In this document: piece by piece, positions 1 through 10,694 of the stretch
Numbering within the stretch: the stretch's first letter is position 1
Layout of the letters: every line of letters begins with the position of its first letter
Source: Niebla homalea
Taxonomy: Eukaryota > Ascomycota > Lecanoromycetes > Lecanorales > Ramalinaceae
Direction: 5' to 3'
NCBI GenBank assembly: GCA_019925105.1
Contig: JAHGAU010000014.1
Coordinates: 744,001-808,000 of the forward strand
DNA: 64,000 nt
Notes under the pieces: generated by a model
Told to the model about the DNA's origin: nothing
Database searches by the model: none
What the model saw: only the letters and a program-made list of their open reading frames with translations
Made by a program: the position numbers and the translations under genes

Positions 1-414
1 CGTTCTTCTTTGGCCAAGTGATAAATAACAACTCCGAGGAGAGCCACGAATGCTTTGCCACAGGAAGTTTTGCCGTTTGGACGAATACCTTCTACCTCCT
101 CGGGGTGCCTTGGCGGTGCGATATGCTAGTCGCTGTAGAAGCATTTTATATAGAAGTTCTCACATCAGCCGCTTTAGCTGGAACAACATTACGGGCAAGG
201 ATTTGTAAAATTTAATATTGCTTGCAAGGAGGTTTTCCTCGCTTGGATTGGTTCTGAATTTGTAAAGATTGATTCGGCAGGGGCTATCTTAGTGGGGAAG
301 CTGGGGCCGACCCTTAACGGGTGAGGCTCCCGCTTTCAAGGTTTTCACTTGTACCTGAAAGTCTTGAGGTTCGATTTTCATTGGGGTACGATTTTCATTG
401 GGCTACAAGACCAC
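1..414. other. intergenic, 3' flank of the DUF2235 gene
   Basis: I see no conserved protein or RNA here. Short open frames exist but have no recognisable motif and no splice partner. It is probably the downstream flank of the minus-strand hydrolase that ends at 415. Confidence 0.6.
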
Positions 415-2886
415 CTACTCTGCACCATTCATGTCGACTTTTTCTTCACGATCCATTTTGTGATCCAGGCTTTCGTTCTTCCTCACGTAGACCATCCCAA
501 CAGGATCATTCTGACCTTTCAAAACCTCCCATTGCCCAAGGCCGAGATGTTTAGGGGCCTTTCTGATTCCCCTCCCCCCCCCACCAATGATCAAATTGCC
601 AGGCCGATAATCAGCGTCTGCCTCCATCCTTCGAATGGCCGAATGATGTATCCAGGCATCTTCCGGGATATCTCGCGTTTCCCCCATGGGCAAAGGAAAA
701 CTAATGGCCTTCCAAGAGCCGTCTGGGCGGAGATCCATGCGCCGAAACGGCATGTACTCCATTATTTTCCAGGAAATCACGGACCCAGGAGCGAGGCCAT
801 TGTTATATTCCAAGCAGTCGTGTAAGACGCCTTTCGTGGCTGCCTTCTCGAGATGTGCCTGGAACCTCGACTTGCTGGGCGCTTTGGGTTCCATACCTGA
901 AGCCCAGCCGGGCTCTTGTTTCTCGGATTTGGGGCTCTTAAAAACACTCATGTCGCTCGTAGCTCCCGTCACTTGTATCTCAGGCATGGTGGGTCCCTCA
1001 GATGACATAGGCGCGCCTGCCGTCTCATTGCTGTAGGTGTCATCGCAACAGTTCAATTCAAGCATCTTATCCAGGTCAAAGTCCAAGCCAGCCCGCTGCG
1101 CTTCACGTACCATCCAGACTAGCGGCCCATGGCTCAGCGGTGACTCTTCGCCATCTGCAAGCGCCCACCCACCACCCAGGTCTGCGTGGCAGCCGGGAAA
1201 CCAGAGTTCTTCGATATCTTGATTAGCCCGTTCATCTTCATCCAAATCTTCTTCAGGGTCCCGGAGTTCGTCAGGAAGGTAGGAAGATGTTGTCGACTTC
1301 AAGGACGATGTTTCCATATCTACTGTGCCAAGCCGCCCCCGCCCTTGCGAAAGTGGCTGCTGTGGACTACTCGACCTTTCGAAGCCCGCTGGACTCCGCC
1401 GCGCGCGTGATGGTCTCCGAAACCGGTCAACCTTGTTTGAGCTTGGTGCAAGATTGTTGGGTCCTGTGTTCCTGTGCGTATCGGTTGGGTTAGGCTTGTG
1501 AGCATGAAGGAGATAATTGTGGTGTCGCTCTTTCCGAGGATGAGAGGACTTCCCCTCGGAAATCAAATCCTGACGGAACTTGGCTCTTCTTTCGTCAATG
1601 CTGACAGCGTGGCGGATGACCCTAGCTGAGCTTCGAGCCGTGTAGGGGAACTTGGATCGCTCCATCCACGCATTTTCGAATCTAGGGACGCTGTTGACTT
1701 CTCCGTGTTAGCTGAATTCTTCCGTCATCAAATTCGGAGCCTCAATGTAGCCTTCAGAAGAACCATCAGGATACTGCGAATTGGAAGTATACGGTACCTG
1801 CCCGGAATCACGTACCGGTGTCGAACAAACCCAAAAAGCGTATTCGCCTAACTGGTCGGCTGAAAGTGCTCCGGAACGCTTGCAAGTATTGGAGCATCTC
1901 TTCCTTCTTTTGCTTCTCCTCTTCCGTGGTATCTTCCCTCCGTTGCCATTGTGAAAAGGCCTTCCACGCAAAACGAGCCATTTCCTCATTGCCCTGACTC
2001 AGCAAGCCGACGTGATCGAGCATCTCAGCAAGGAAACGCGCAACATACGCGCCCCGGCTGAATCCAAAGAAGTAAATGTCATCGTCATCGTAGCAGGACA
2101 TGAGGAATTTGTAGGCACCCTAGGGCTCAAAGTTAGTCGAATGCTTTACGCAGGTTGTAGTATTGTTCTTACCATGACGTGGGCATCGAACGAAGTCCCT
2201 GACTCAATTAGCTCCTATCAATGTGAGGAGGGATCCATCTCAAGCTTACCAACAGCCGAATCTTTTGCTTTCATGTACCATGAGTTCAAGCGGGAGATCA
2301 TGCTTGTATGCGAGATAGATTGTGTGTTTACCTAGCCAATGGTTTCAGACTTAACATTGATTTTTCTGCTGAGGGTGGAGCTGGACAGGATGTTTCGCCG
2401 AACGGATGCCCGTGAAGTTGGTGGCATTGGCATTGGACCCATCTATTGACCGGAGACAAAACTCAAGCTGTACTTACATAGGTACCAATTCCGGGCTTGT
2501 CTGGTCAGCCAACGTCTTTGGTTTGATATTACTGGGGTTTTACACACTTGATAGTAATGCTTGTCGCCATTGCTGCGATCAAGCATTCTATAGATTTTGA
2601 GAATGTTGCTATCGGCGTCCGTGCCCTGAAATTTGTTCCCTGTCCCATTGCTACGGTCAATAGCTGTCCAAATACCAAGGCTCCCAATATAACAAGAGCT
2701 AATGATGCTCTGAAAGGATTTCGTCAATCACCAGGAATGATCCCTTCGAAAGCATAGGCGAAGAGTGAAGGTCAGAGAGGTCATCATATTTTTCATACCT
2801 GTTCCATCAAAACAGAGTATAATCCGACGTCGTCTGCGAAGAGCACCACTTGGACCTGCGCCGGGGAAGCTAGAGTGCTTGTTCAT
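415..2886 (-). CDS. DUF2235 (Tle1-like) alpha/beta hydrolase
   Basis: Seven exons: 2886-2799, 2639-2548, 2495-2478, 2331-2250, 2198-2173, 2119-1816 and 1697-415, giving 630 aa. The N-terminus has the family motif LCFDGTGNKFQG. A GFSRG nucleophile elbow lies at residues 121-125 (Ser123). An FDTVNSVP strand follows near 201-208, and the catalytic Asp/His region is WFPGCHADLGGGW (His374, Asp376). This is the DUF2235 fold, shared with bacterial type VI phospholipase effectors of the Tle1 group; fungal members have no established substrate. Exon 3 is only 18 nt (PGIGTY) and exon 5 is 26 nt. The segment between the nucleophile domain and the His region (about residues 255-360) is a low-complexity Arg/Ser/Glu insert. 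There is no signal peptide, so it is probably cytosolic. It is head-to-head with the Ppo oxygenase. Family call is sure; lipase activity is inference. Confidence 0.9.
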
Positions 2887-4542
2887 ATTGCTACTACACT
2901 TCCCGGGCCTTTATACCGCTGGACTTCTGTCAAAGTAATTGCAGGGATCAAGGAAAGGAAAGTTAGTCGTGAAGATGGAAGCACGAAGGTTCAGCGTTGT
3001 TTTGAATATAACTTGACGGGCTGCAGAAAATTGGTAGGTAAGGAGACAATGTAGAGAGCACCAATCAGAGCCAGTCAAGGGATATCCACACCAGTAGCCA
3101 GGCAAGCTAGAGTCCGGAAATGTGGCAGTCCTGGTGGCGAAGCTGCTTCGCTTTAACGAAAAGATTAAATGTCAACACAAGACTACGATTGGCATCAGGG
3201 TGAAAGCTCCTCTTGCCGATTTGAGGCCAAGCTTGAGAATAAGTGACATGTCTCCTTAGCCGCATAAGTCTAAGTGGAGATCGTGATACATGCAGAAGCC
3301 ATTTTCCGTTGATACCCTGAACTGCGCTACTGTGCATGCTAAACAGCAATGGCGTTACCTTAATGATAAATCAATGGGAACCAGCTCCTATTCTTCATCA
3401 AGTGGACTTCTCAATTTGCTCCGGAAAGCTCAGAATATGCTGAGCTTGCCATTTCCAGCTGTGAGCGCTGGAATGCATATAGGTGGATCACACTCACAGG
3501 GGTTTGATTTCCATCGGTATGGCTCAGCGGATACAGCTCAACGGATACAGTAAGAGACCGGCATCGGAAGATGATGATTGAGCTTCGGCTGAAGAAAAAG
3601 AAGAAGCACTAGCAGTAAGCGGGTCGAGATCGGATCGCGGGGCGAAATCTCCTGTGAGTTATGGAGCTGAAACTAGGTACTTATAGAAGTCTTAGAGTCC
3701 CTTGGGGCAAGACGCAATAGTCAAGAAGGTGAGTCAAACTAACCTAATTGGTGATAATCTGCACTAGCTTAGACCCGAGCATTGACACATCGCCCTATGA
3801 GATCTCACAGAAATGCCACTGTGCCAGTGCCGTTGGCCAGCTCGTACCTTTTTCAATTGACATGGTCATTCATTCATTAGCCGACCAATTGGCTCGACGT
3901 AACACAGAAGAAACGATCGATTATCGCTCTCCTCTGAGCGATTGGCGAGCGATTGGCTCGCGGTCAGATCACATAGACCAATGATCCACTGATGCCTTCC
4001 GAAGATCTACGGTCCCAGGTTTAGGATTTGGATTTGACTACAGCAACCAGCAGGTACTCAATAATGTGGGAATCAGACCCGGTCGTCACATGGTACTCAG
4101 TTCGTGCCTGTCGGGGAAGCTCGGTAATGGTGAAAGTCCCCACTCAAATTTCGATTGGCGCTGAGCATTGCTATTCACGAGCTGAATTCATTCAAATCGA
4201 GAATGATCGACAAGGACATGCTCGGTCCTCCTTAAGCCCTTGCAAGGCTTGATGGCTAACTCTCTTAGCCGAAAACACGAATATCGAATTATCGACAAAC
4301 AGTCGCTTAGATCCAATTAGGATATTGACCAAGCCTGAAGATTGGAAGGAATGTCGAAACCCCATTTGGTGGGGCGAGGGGGCAGCTGTGAAAGGCATTT
4401 GCCCCACTGGAAGCACTTTCATCGTTTGCCATCTTGATCGGCCGTGTGCATATTATTTGATTCCTTCGTGTCCTGCGTGCTTTGAGCTCGATTTGGGCGA
4501 GTTACCAAAACCCCAGCTCATCTCAGTGCCATCTCTACCATC
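2887..4542. other. 1.66-kb divergent intergenic region
   Basis: Separates the DUF2235 gene (-) from the Ppo gene (+), so it is presumably a shared promoter region. It contains no convincing coding exon. It does contain a cluster of CCAAT boxes (3747-4317), a perfect 11-bp tandem duplication (3936-3957), and a near-duplicate pair of CGGATACAG units near 3530-3550. Confidence 0.6.
3747..4317. promoter_or_regulatory. CCAAT-box cluster upstream of the Ppo oxygenase gene
   Basis: CCAAT or its complement ATTGG occurs at 3747, 3885 and 3888 (a palindromic CCAATTGG), 3941, 3952, 3978, 4154 and 4313. That is eight pentamers in 571 bp, against about 1.1 expected at even base composition. Two of them are created by an exact tandem of GAGCGATTGGC at 3936-3957. 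CCAAT is the core bound by the fungal CBC/HAP complex; binding here is inference. Confidence 0.45.
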
Positions 4543-7500
4543 ATGTTGCGCAAATTGTCTACTCGGGTTGGTTTGACCAAGCAGAAGAAGGACAACGAGG
4601 TCAATGGCGTCCCCAATGGCAATGCCAGTGGCCGTCTTTCCAAGGACGGAAAGCCTGGTCTGGAAAAACGCAGGTCTTCCTTTATTCCCATCAAGACCTC
4701 GTCCAAGAAACCAGAGACGCATGATCACTCCGCAGGTCGAGTAGATGTTGAGAATTCCTTCGAACAATTTGCGCAACTTATCCATGCCGGTCGAAGCCCT
4801 CTGCCAACACAGGCTGGTGAGGGGTCATATGTGGATCACGCAGAGCCTTCAGGGTTTATGCAAGATGTCAAAGCACTGGGCTTCAAGGACGCAAAGACTT
4901 TGATGGACGTCATGAAGACGAAGGCTACGGGTCAGCTGCAAGATGATAAAACCTACATCATGGAGCGAACGATACAGGTCAGTGGTAATCGTCCTCTCAG
5001 AGGTTGCAAAGCTGACCAGAGCCTCAGCTCGTGGCGGCGTTGCCTACCCTGTCCCGAACCCGGAAAGACTTGACGAATGCATTTATCGACGAGCTCTGGA
5101 ACTCCTTGCAACATCCACCGATGAGCTACTTGGGTGACAAGTTTACGTACAGATCCGCAGATGGCTCCAACAACGTGAGTCGGTTGCTGCGAAGATGCAA
5201 TCTGTGTCATTAATCTCTTTACAGAACGTATTGTACCCACATCTTGGAGCTGCAAATACACCTTACGCCCGATCTGTTGCTCCAAATACCATTATGCCGG
5301 GAGCGCTCCCGGATCCAGGTCTTATCTTCGACAGCGTCATGGCACGAAACGAGTTCAAACCACATCCCAACAAGGTTTCAAGTGTCTTCTTCTACTGGGC
5401 TTCTCTGATTATCCATGACCTATTCCAGACGGATCATCATGACTTCAACAATTCCCAGACATCATCTTACCTTGACCTGTCCACTCTCTACGGTGATACC
5501 CAAGAGGACCAGGATCAGATTCGGACCTTCAAAGATGGAAAGTTGAAGCCCGATTGTTTTTCTGAAGCTAGATTGCTAGGCTTTCCTCCTGGGTGTGGAG
5601 TGATGCTAATCATGCTGAATCGTTTCCACAACTATGTTGTGGACCAACTTGCGGTCATCAATGAAGGTGGGCGCTTCACGAGGCCCAGCGACGGCCTGAC
5701 GTACGAGAAGCGAGAGAAATCGTGGGCAAAACACGACAATGACCTTTTTCAGACCGGACGTCTGATCACGTGCGGACTATATATCAACATCACATTGCTT
5801 GATTATCTTCGAACAATTGTGAACCTGAACAGGAGTAATACGACTTGGACTCTCGATCCAAGAGCCGAGATGGGAAGATTGTTCGGTAAGGATGGGACTT
5901 CCTCCGGTGTCGGCAACCAATGCTCCGCTGAGTTCAACCTGGCCTACCGATGGCACTCTTGTATCAGTGAGCGTGATGAGCAATGGACCGAGAGCCTCTA
6001 CCACAAGCTCTTCGGCAAGAAGGCTGAGGACGTGACTCTACAAGAGCTCATGATGGGATTGGGGAAATGGGAGCACGGCCTTGATAAGGATCCTCAGAAA
6101 CGTGACTTTGCAGGTCTGACTAGAGATGCCGACGGGAACCTACCCGATGATGATCTGGTCAAGATCTTCACAGAGTCCGTGGAGGACCTTGCCGGTAACT
6201 TTGGACCAAACAACATTCCCAAGTGCCTGAAGGCAATCACCATCCTTGGTATGCAACAGTCCCGAGCTTGGAACTTGGGATCTCTCAACGAATTCCGAAA
6301 ATTCTTCGGGTTGAAGCCGCACGAAACATTCGAAGATATCTGTTCAGAAGTTGAGGTATCAGACAATTTGCGAAATCTCTATGAGCATCCTGACTGGGTG
6401 GAAATGTACCCGGGTATGGTCTCCGAGGATGCAAAGAAGCCCATGGTCCCCGGCGCCGGTATCACGCCCTGCTTCACGATCTCAAGAGCCATCCTTTCGG
6501 ACGCGGTCGCGCTTGTTCGAGGCGATCGCTTTTACACTATAGACTACCATCCAAGGAATCTAACCAATTGGGGCTATAGCGAAGTGCAGTACGACCTGGC
6601 AGTCCAACAGGGTTGTGTCTTCTACAAGCTTTGCTTACGAGCCTTCCCTAACCACTTTTCGGCAAATTCGATTTACGCACACATGCCAATGACCGTACCA
6701 ACTGAGAATCGTGTAATCATGAAGGACTTGGGGAGAGAGGGCGACTACAGCTGGGACAGGCCCAAGCGGACACCGCCCCGAGTAGACCTGACTTCCTACC
6801 GGGCTGCAAAGCATGTCTTGGAGCACGCTCAAGAGTTCAATGTCGTATGGACCGAGCCATTCATCTGGCTTATGGGACAGCAGGGAGGCAACTTCATGCT
6901 TAGTGGTGACACGAAGTTCCACGCACAGCAAAGACAGCTGTTGGGCGAGGCCTTATACCGGGACAAATGGCATCAGCAGATCAAGGACTTCTATGAGTAC
7001 ATTACTCTGAAGCTTTTGACCGAGAAGAGCTGCAAACTGGGCGGCATCAACCAAGTGGACCTGACACGGGACGTTGGGAACCTGGCTCACGTGCATTTTG
7101 CAGCCAACGTGTTTTCACTCCCGCTGAAAACCGAGGACTCTCCTCACGGCCTATACTCTGCAGAGGAACTATACATGGTGATGGCGGTCATTTTCACATG
7201 CATCTTCCTCGATCTTGATGCCGCCAAATCCTTCCCACTGCGTATGGCCACCCGATCAGTGACGCAAACGCTGGGAAAACTCATCGAAGCCAATGTCAAG
7301 TCGTTGAACATGACTGGGTGGATCGCTGGCATTGTGGACGGCATGCATCACAATCACACGCCGCTTGAAGATTATGGCGTTCATATGATACGGAGACTCT
7401 TGGAAAGCGGACTTGGCCCCAGCGAGATTACCTGGTCCCAAATCCTGCCCACTGCTGGTGCCATGGTTGCAAATCAGGCCCAAGTATTCACCCAACTGAT

Positions 7501-8119
7501 CGATTACTATCTGTCGGACGAGGGCAAACAATTCCTCCCCGACATCAACAAGACTGCAAAGACAGCCGGCCCAGCAGCAGACGATCGGCTCTTGCATTAC
7601 GCCATGGAAGGCATTAGGCTGAATGGCGCCTTTGGCACGCATCGGATTGCAACGACCGACAAGACGATTGATGACAACGGGCGCCCAGTACAGGTCAAAG
7701 CAGGTGACAAGGTGTTCACTAGCTTTGTCAGTGCCAACCGGGAGGCCGAATACTTCCCCGAGCCCAACCAAGTGAAGTTGGATCGACCAATGGAGAATTA
7801 CATTCACTATGGGCTCGGGCCGCATGCCTGCCTTGGTGCAGAGGCGAGTCGCACCGGGCTGACAGCAATGCTGAGAGTTGTGGGAAGACTGGACAAGCTC
7901 AGGAGGGCCCCTGGTCCGTCTGGGCAGCTGAAGAAGGTCCCGAGACCTGGAGGTTTTTACACCTACATGAGGGCTGACCATGGAAGTTATTGGCCATTAC
8001 CAACCAGTAAGGCTTCCACATTCATCCTTCTTCTGCAAAGATCAAAGGTGTACTGACGAGACGGTATAGCGATGAAGGTTCACTGGGATGGCGAACTTCC
8101 TCCATTGAAGAAGCTGTAA
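4543..8119 (+). CDS. ppo: psi-producing oxygenase / linoleate diol synthase (heme dioxygenase-P450 fusion)
   Basis: Four exons (4543-4977, 5028-5174, 5225-8006, 8070-8119) encode 1137 aa, close to the usual length for the family. The N-terminal half is an animal-heme-peroxidase-type dioxygenase: distal His258 in IIHDLFQTD, the NRFHNYV motif, and YRWH at 435-438 with catalytic Tyr435 and proximal His438. The C-terminal half is a P450-type hydroperoxide isomerase with an intact heme ligand Cys1063 in GPHACLG. An Asn-Gln-Ala-Gln helix motif sits at 944-947; this AsnGlnXxxGln signature is typical of diol synthases. So both halves look active. The expected reaction is oxygenation of linoleic or oleic acid to a hydroperoxide, then rearrangement to a dihydroxy fatty acid (psi factor or relative). 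Positional specificity (5,8- versus 7,8-diol) cannot be read from sequence. The last exon codes only the conserved MKVHWDGELPPLKKL tail. Confidence 0.95.
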
Positions 8120-8877
8120 GAAGACAGAATGTAAGTGTACGATTGTACGACCAAGTGGATGGACAATCCCATCCGTCAGGTTGTACGGTTGCACCACTAG
8201 GTTAGGCCATGCTTTTTGGCAATTCTATCAGAAGCTACTAATTTTACAATTAATTCACTCAATTTCATCACAGGAGCAGAGCATGGGTATTTCAGCCACT
8301 GATGTAATATTCAGCAAGCTGTGTGATCGTCACGTTCGCATCCTAACCCTTCCAGTCGTTTATACTTCACCGAAACATGGATAAAGGGTGTCGACTTGCA
8401 TGGTTTCCTCAAAATGGTGTATGACACAAAGTACGGATTACGCAAAAACCCCAACCTCAAACATGGCGGGCATGTAAACTTTAAATACATCAAAACAAAA
8501 CTACTTGTCATCCCCCAAATTCTCAACCTCAACTTCTCCATCACCATCATCATATAATTTGTCCCTTTGTGATACGCGATACCATCACTCATCATCCGGC
8601 CTTTATTGCAAGCACTCGGCCCCAGTACTCCGTACTTTAGTGCTTGCCCTGACTGAATGCAGTTTAAGGCTTCTTTAGCGGCACAACTCCGCATTTCTGA
8701 CAGCTTACATTACGTTTTTAGAGCCGGCGCCTCTGGACAAATGGGGCCATCTGACTGCTAATAAAAGTAATTATTCCTGACTCCGCTGGTACAGTCAATC
8801 GGTTTGCTCATCTCTCAGGACTGGTGGGACCTAAGCAGCGGGTGCTGCGGGTGGCTGAGCCCGAGCCCTCAGCCTGC
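8120..8877. other. intergenic
   Basis: 3' flank of the Ppo gene and 5' flank of the Ser/Pro-rich gene. An open frame reaches 8824 only from a GTG, so I do not count that stretch as coding. No RNA gene or repeat stood out. Confidence 0.5.
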
Positions 8878-10119
8878 ATGACCGTCGTTGATTTTCACGA
8901 ATATCGGAAGATAATGGCTTCCTTCAATAAGCCTCCCGGTACAGGTCCTGGGGATTATTCTTTGGCCGATGACCTCTCTTCTTCCACTCCACGACCAACC
9001 TCTTCTATTGCTGCTGCCGGAAGGCCTCGTTGCCTTACCGAACGAAGGGAAGGCTCCGACGCTTCCTTCCCCTCGTTCCCTCACCAAACGAGCCAAGCCA
9101 CCAGATCCGAACATCCGAGACCATGCCGCGCTCACAGCATCTCACAGCTACTTCCGGCAATCAATACAAGCCTTTCTAATTTTGGCTTCCATGAATCTAC
9201 AACAGCACATTTCGACGACGCGGCAAATACCCCTAAAGCTGCCACCGGGACCCTTCAACCCCCCATTCCCCACAGTCCTTCCTCCAAGCCGACGGCCCCA
9301 ATTGCAATCCCTCAGCGGAAGATCGACTCGGACACATTGACGACACCACTCAGTGGACGCCCAAGACGCTTTGACAACTCGGCTTTTGCTGCATTCAGAT
9401 CATTCGAGACCTCTGAAAGGACCAATCTTTCGCCTGGTACTCGATCCTATTACAGCTCATCCCAGAGCAGCCAGAGCTCTACCGACGACTCCTTAGGTCT
9501 CTCGCCACGGCAGGCTTCCAACATATCACACATGTTTCGCGGACCGCCTTCACCTCTGGCGCCGAGCATGTCCGATCGTAGTCCCAATGCAGAGCAGGAG
9601 TCCGGGCCACTAACGCGCAATCCACGTCGTCCGCCACATAGTCTCAATCTCTCCAACCTACCAAGATTCCAACCTCCCAATCCCCCAAATGCTGACGCCC
9701 ATGTGGGTTCATCAAACCGCAACAATTTTCGCAGCTTAAACTCTCAATCACGCGCTTACCGGCCAGGTTCATCAGATGCCCAACAAAAGCTTCAGCAGTA
9801 TCAACGAGACTATGTGGCCAACCTGAAAAGGACCGCCAATCCGTCTCAGACCTTCCTATCAAGACCAGAGTCTCCACGTTTGGCACCACTCGGAAGCCCG
9901 GGGGGCCCCATGACACCGTTGCAACTGGAAGCGCAAAGTGACTATCTATTAGCGGGGAGTAGAACCTCATCGCCTGGTTCATCGAACGGACGGGAGCTTG
10001 TGGAGAAGCTGGTACAAAAAGAGAATGAGGGGAGACAGCATCGTGAAGCTGGGTCTGTCAGTCCGGCAATGAGTCCAGCCCTAAGCCCCGCAGTGAGCCC
10101 TGCTGGAGGTCGAGGATGA
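8878..10119 (+). CDS. Ser/Pro-rich protein of unknown function
   Basis: Single open frame of 413 aa from the first in-frame ATG (8878); another ATG at 8914 is possible. I do not recognise the family. The protein is low in hydrophobic residues, has no membrane segment, and is largely predicted to be disordered. It is rich in Ser, Pro, Arg and Asn. A somewhat more structured segment near residues 300-320 reads QQKLQQYQRDYVANLKRT. The C-terminus ends in a run of Ser-Pro dipeptides (VSPAMSPALSPAVSPAGG), candidate sites for proline-directed kinases. It lies between the Ppo oxygenase and SREBP genes on the same strand. The 1.2-kb uninterrupted frame with fungal-type codon use makes it a real gene; an upstream exon cannot be excluded. 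Confidence 0.65.
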   Translation: MTVVDFHEYRKIMASFNKPPGTGPGDYSLADDLSSSTPRPTSSIAAAGRPRCLTERREGSDASFPSFPHQTSQATRSEHPRPCRAHSISQLLPAINTSLSNFGFHESTTAHFDDAANTPKAATGTLQPPIPHSPSSKPTAPIAIPQRKIDSDTLTTPLSGRPRRFDNSAFAAFRSFETSERTNLSPGTRSYYSSSQSSQSSTDDSLGLSPRQASNISHMFRGPPSPLAPSMSDRSPNAEQESGPLTRNPRRPPHSLNLSNLPRFQPPNPPNADAHVGSSNRNNFRSLNSQSRAYRPGSSDAQQKLQQYQRDYVANLKRTANPSQTFLSRPESPRLAPLGSPGGPMTPLQLEAQSDYLLAGSRTSSPGSSNGRELVEKLVQKENEGRQHREAGSVSPAMSPALSPAVSPAGGRG

Positions 10120-10694
10120 GTGAGGTTCCCTGGATTGTCAATCCTGACATTGAAACAAGGAGAGGCGCAGAGGCCGCTCCTCCAGAGCTTCTGAATTTCT
10201 AGGCGCAAGGAAGGCAGGAAGCACGATAGACTTGATACCATCAAACTCCGTCAAAACTGACGTTGAGATACCGGTTGCAGAGGCGGATCGGTACAAACTT
10301 AGCATTCACGACATACATGACGAAATTACTCAATAGAAGTGAATTTCCAAATCCCCCATTTTAATTATTTTTAATAATTTTAACGAGTGTGCCGCCCCCC
10401 CCTTGGCATCGGCCGTAAAATCTTTATTCCAGGTCATGCCACCCTGCGCTATTTTGTTCCGTCGCATCCCCACTAGGTATCATAGTTGTTGGTCACGGTG
10501 TTCCACAAACTTGTGCTTGAGTGTCAAACGATACTGGAAGTGGTGAGAGGCTACTGAGCGGGCAAGAGCTCGATCAGTGAGGTTGGAACATCCGGTCAGA
10601 TCATATGATGAACTAGAGTTGAAGCAGAAATCAGGTAGAGATGCTAGAGATACATCACGAATCAAATGAGCTATGAATCCTGTCGTTCTGAACT
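10120..10694. other. intergenic, upstream of the SREBP gene
   Basis: Holds an AT-rich stretch near 10365-10385 followed by a C-run, and an SREBP-type 11-mer at 10433-10443. No coding exon is supported, although a short upstream exon for the SREBP N-terminus would have to lie here. Confidence 0.5.
10433..10443 (+). promoter_or_regulatory. candidate sterol regulatory element (SrbA-type)
   Basis: GTCATGCCACC fits the degenerate 11-bp consensus I remember for fungal SREBP (SrbA): R-TCA-(T/C/G)-(C/G)-CCAC-(T/C). It lies 252 bp upstream of the SREBP start codon. Chance occurrence in this 575-bp gap is about 0.7 percent at even base composition. Confidence 0.35.

Noticed and set aside
415..825. Plus-strand frames overlapping the 3' part of the DUF2235 gene
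   Set aside because: They are shadows of the conserved minus-strand exon and contain no domain.
8824..8877. N-terminal extension of the Ser/Pro-rich protein from 8824
   Set aside because: It starts at GTG, which is not expected for a fungal nuclear gene; the first in-frame ATG is 8878.
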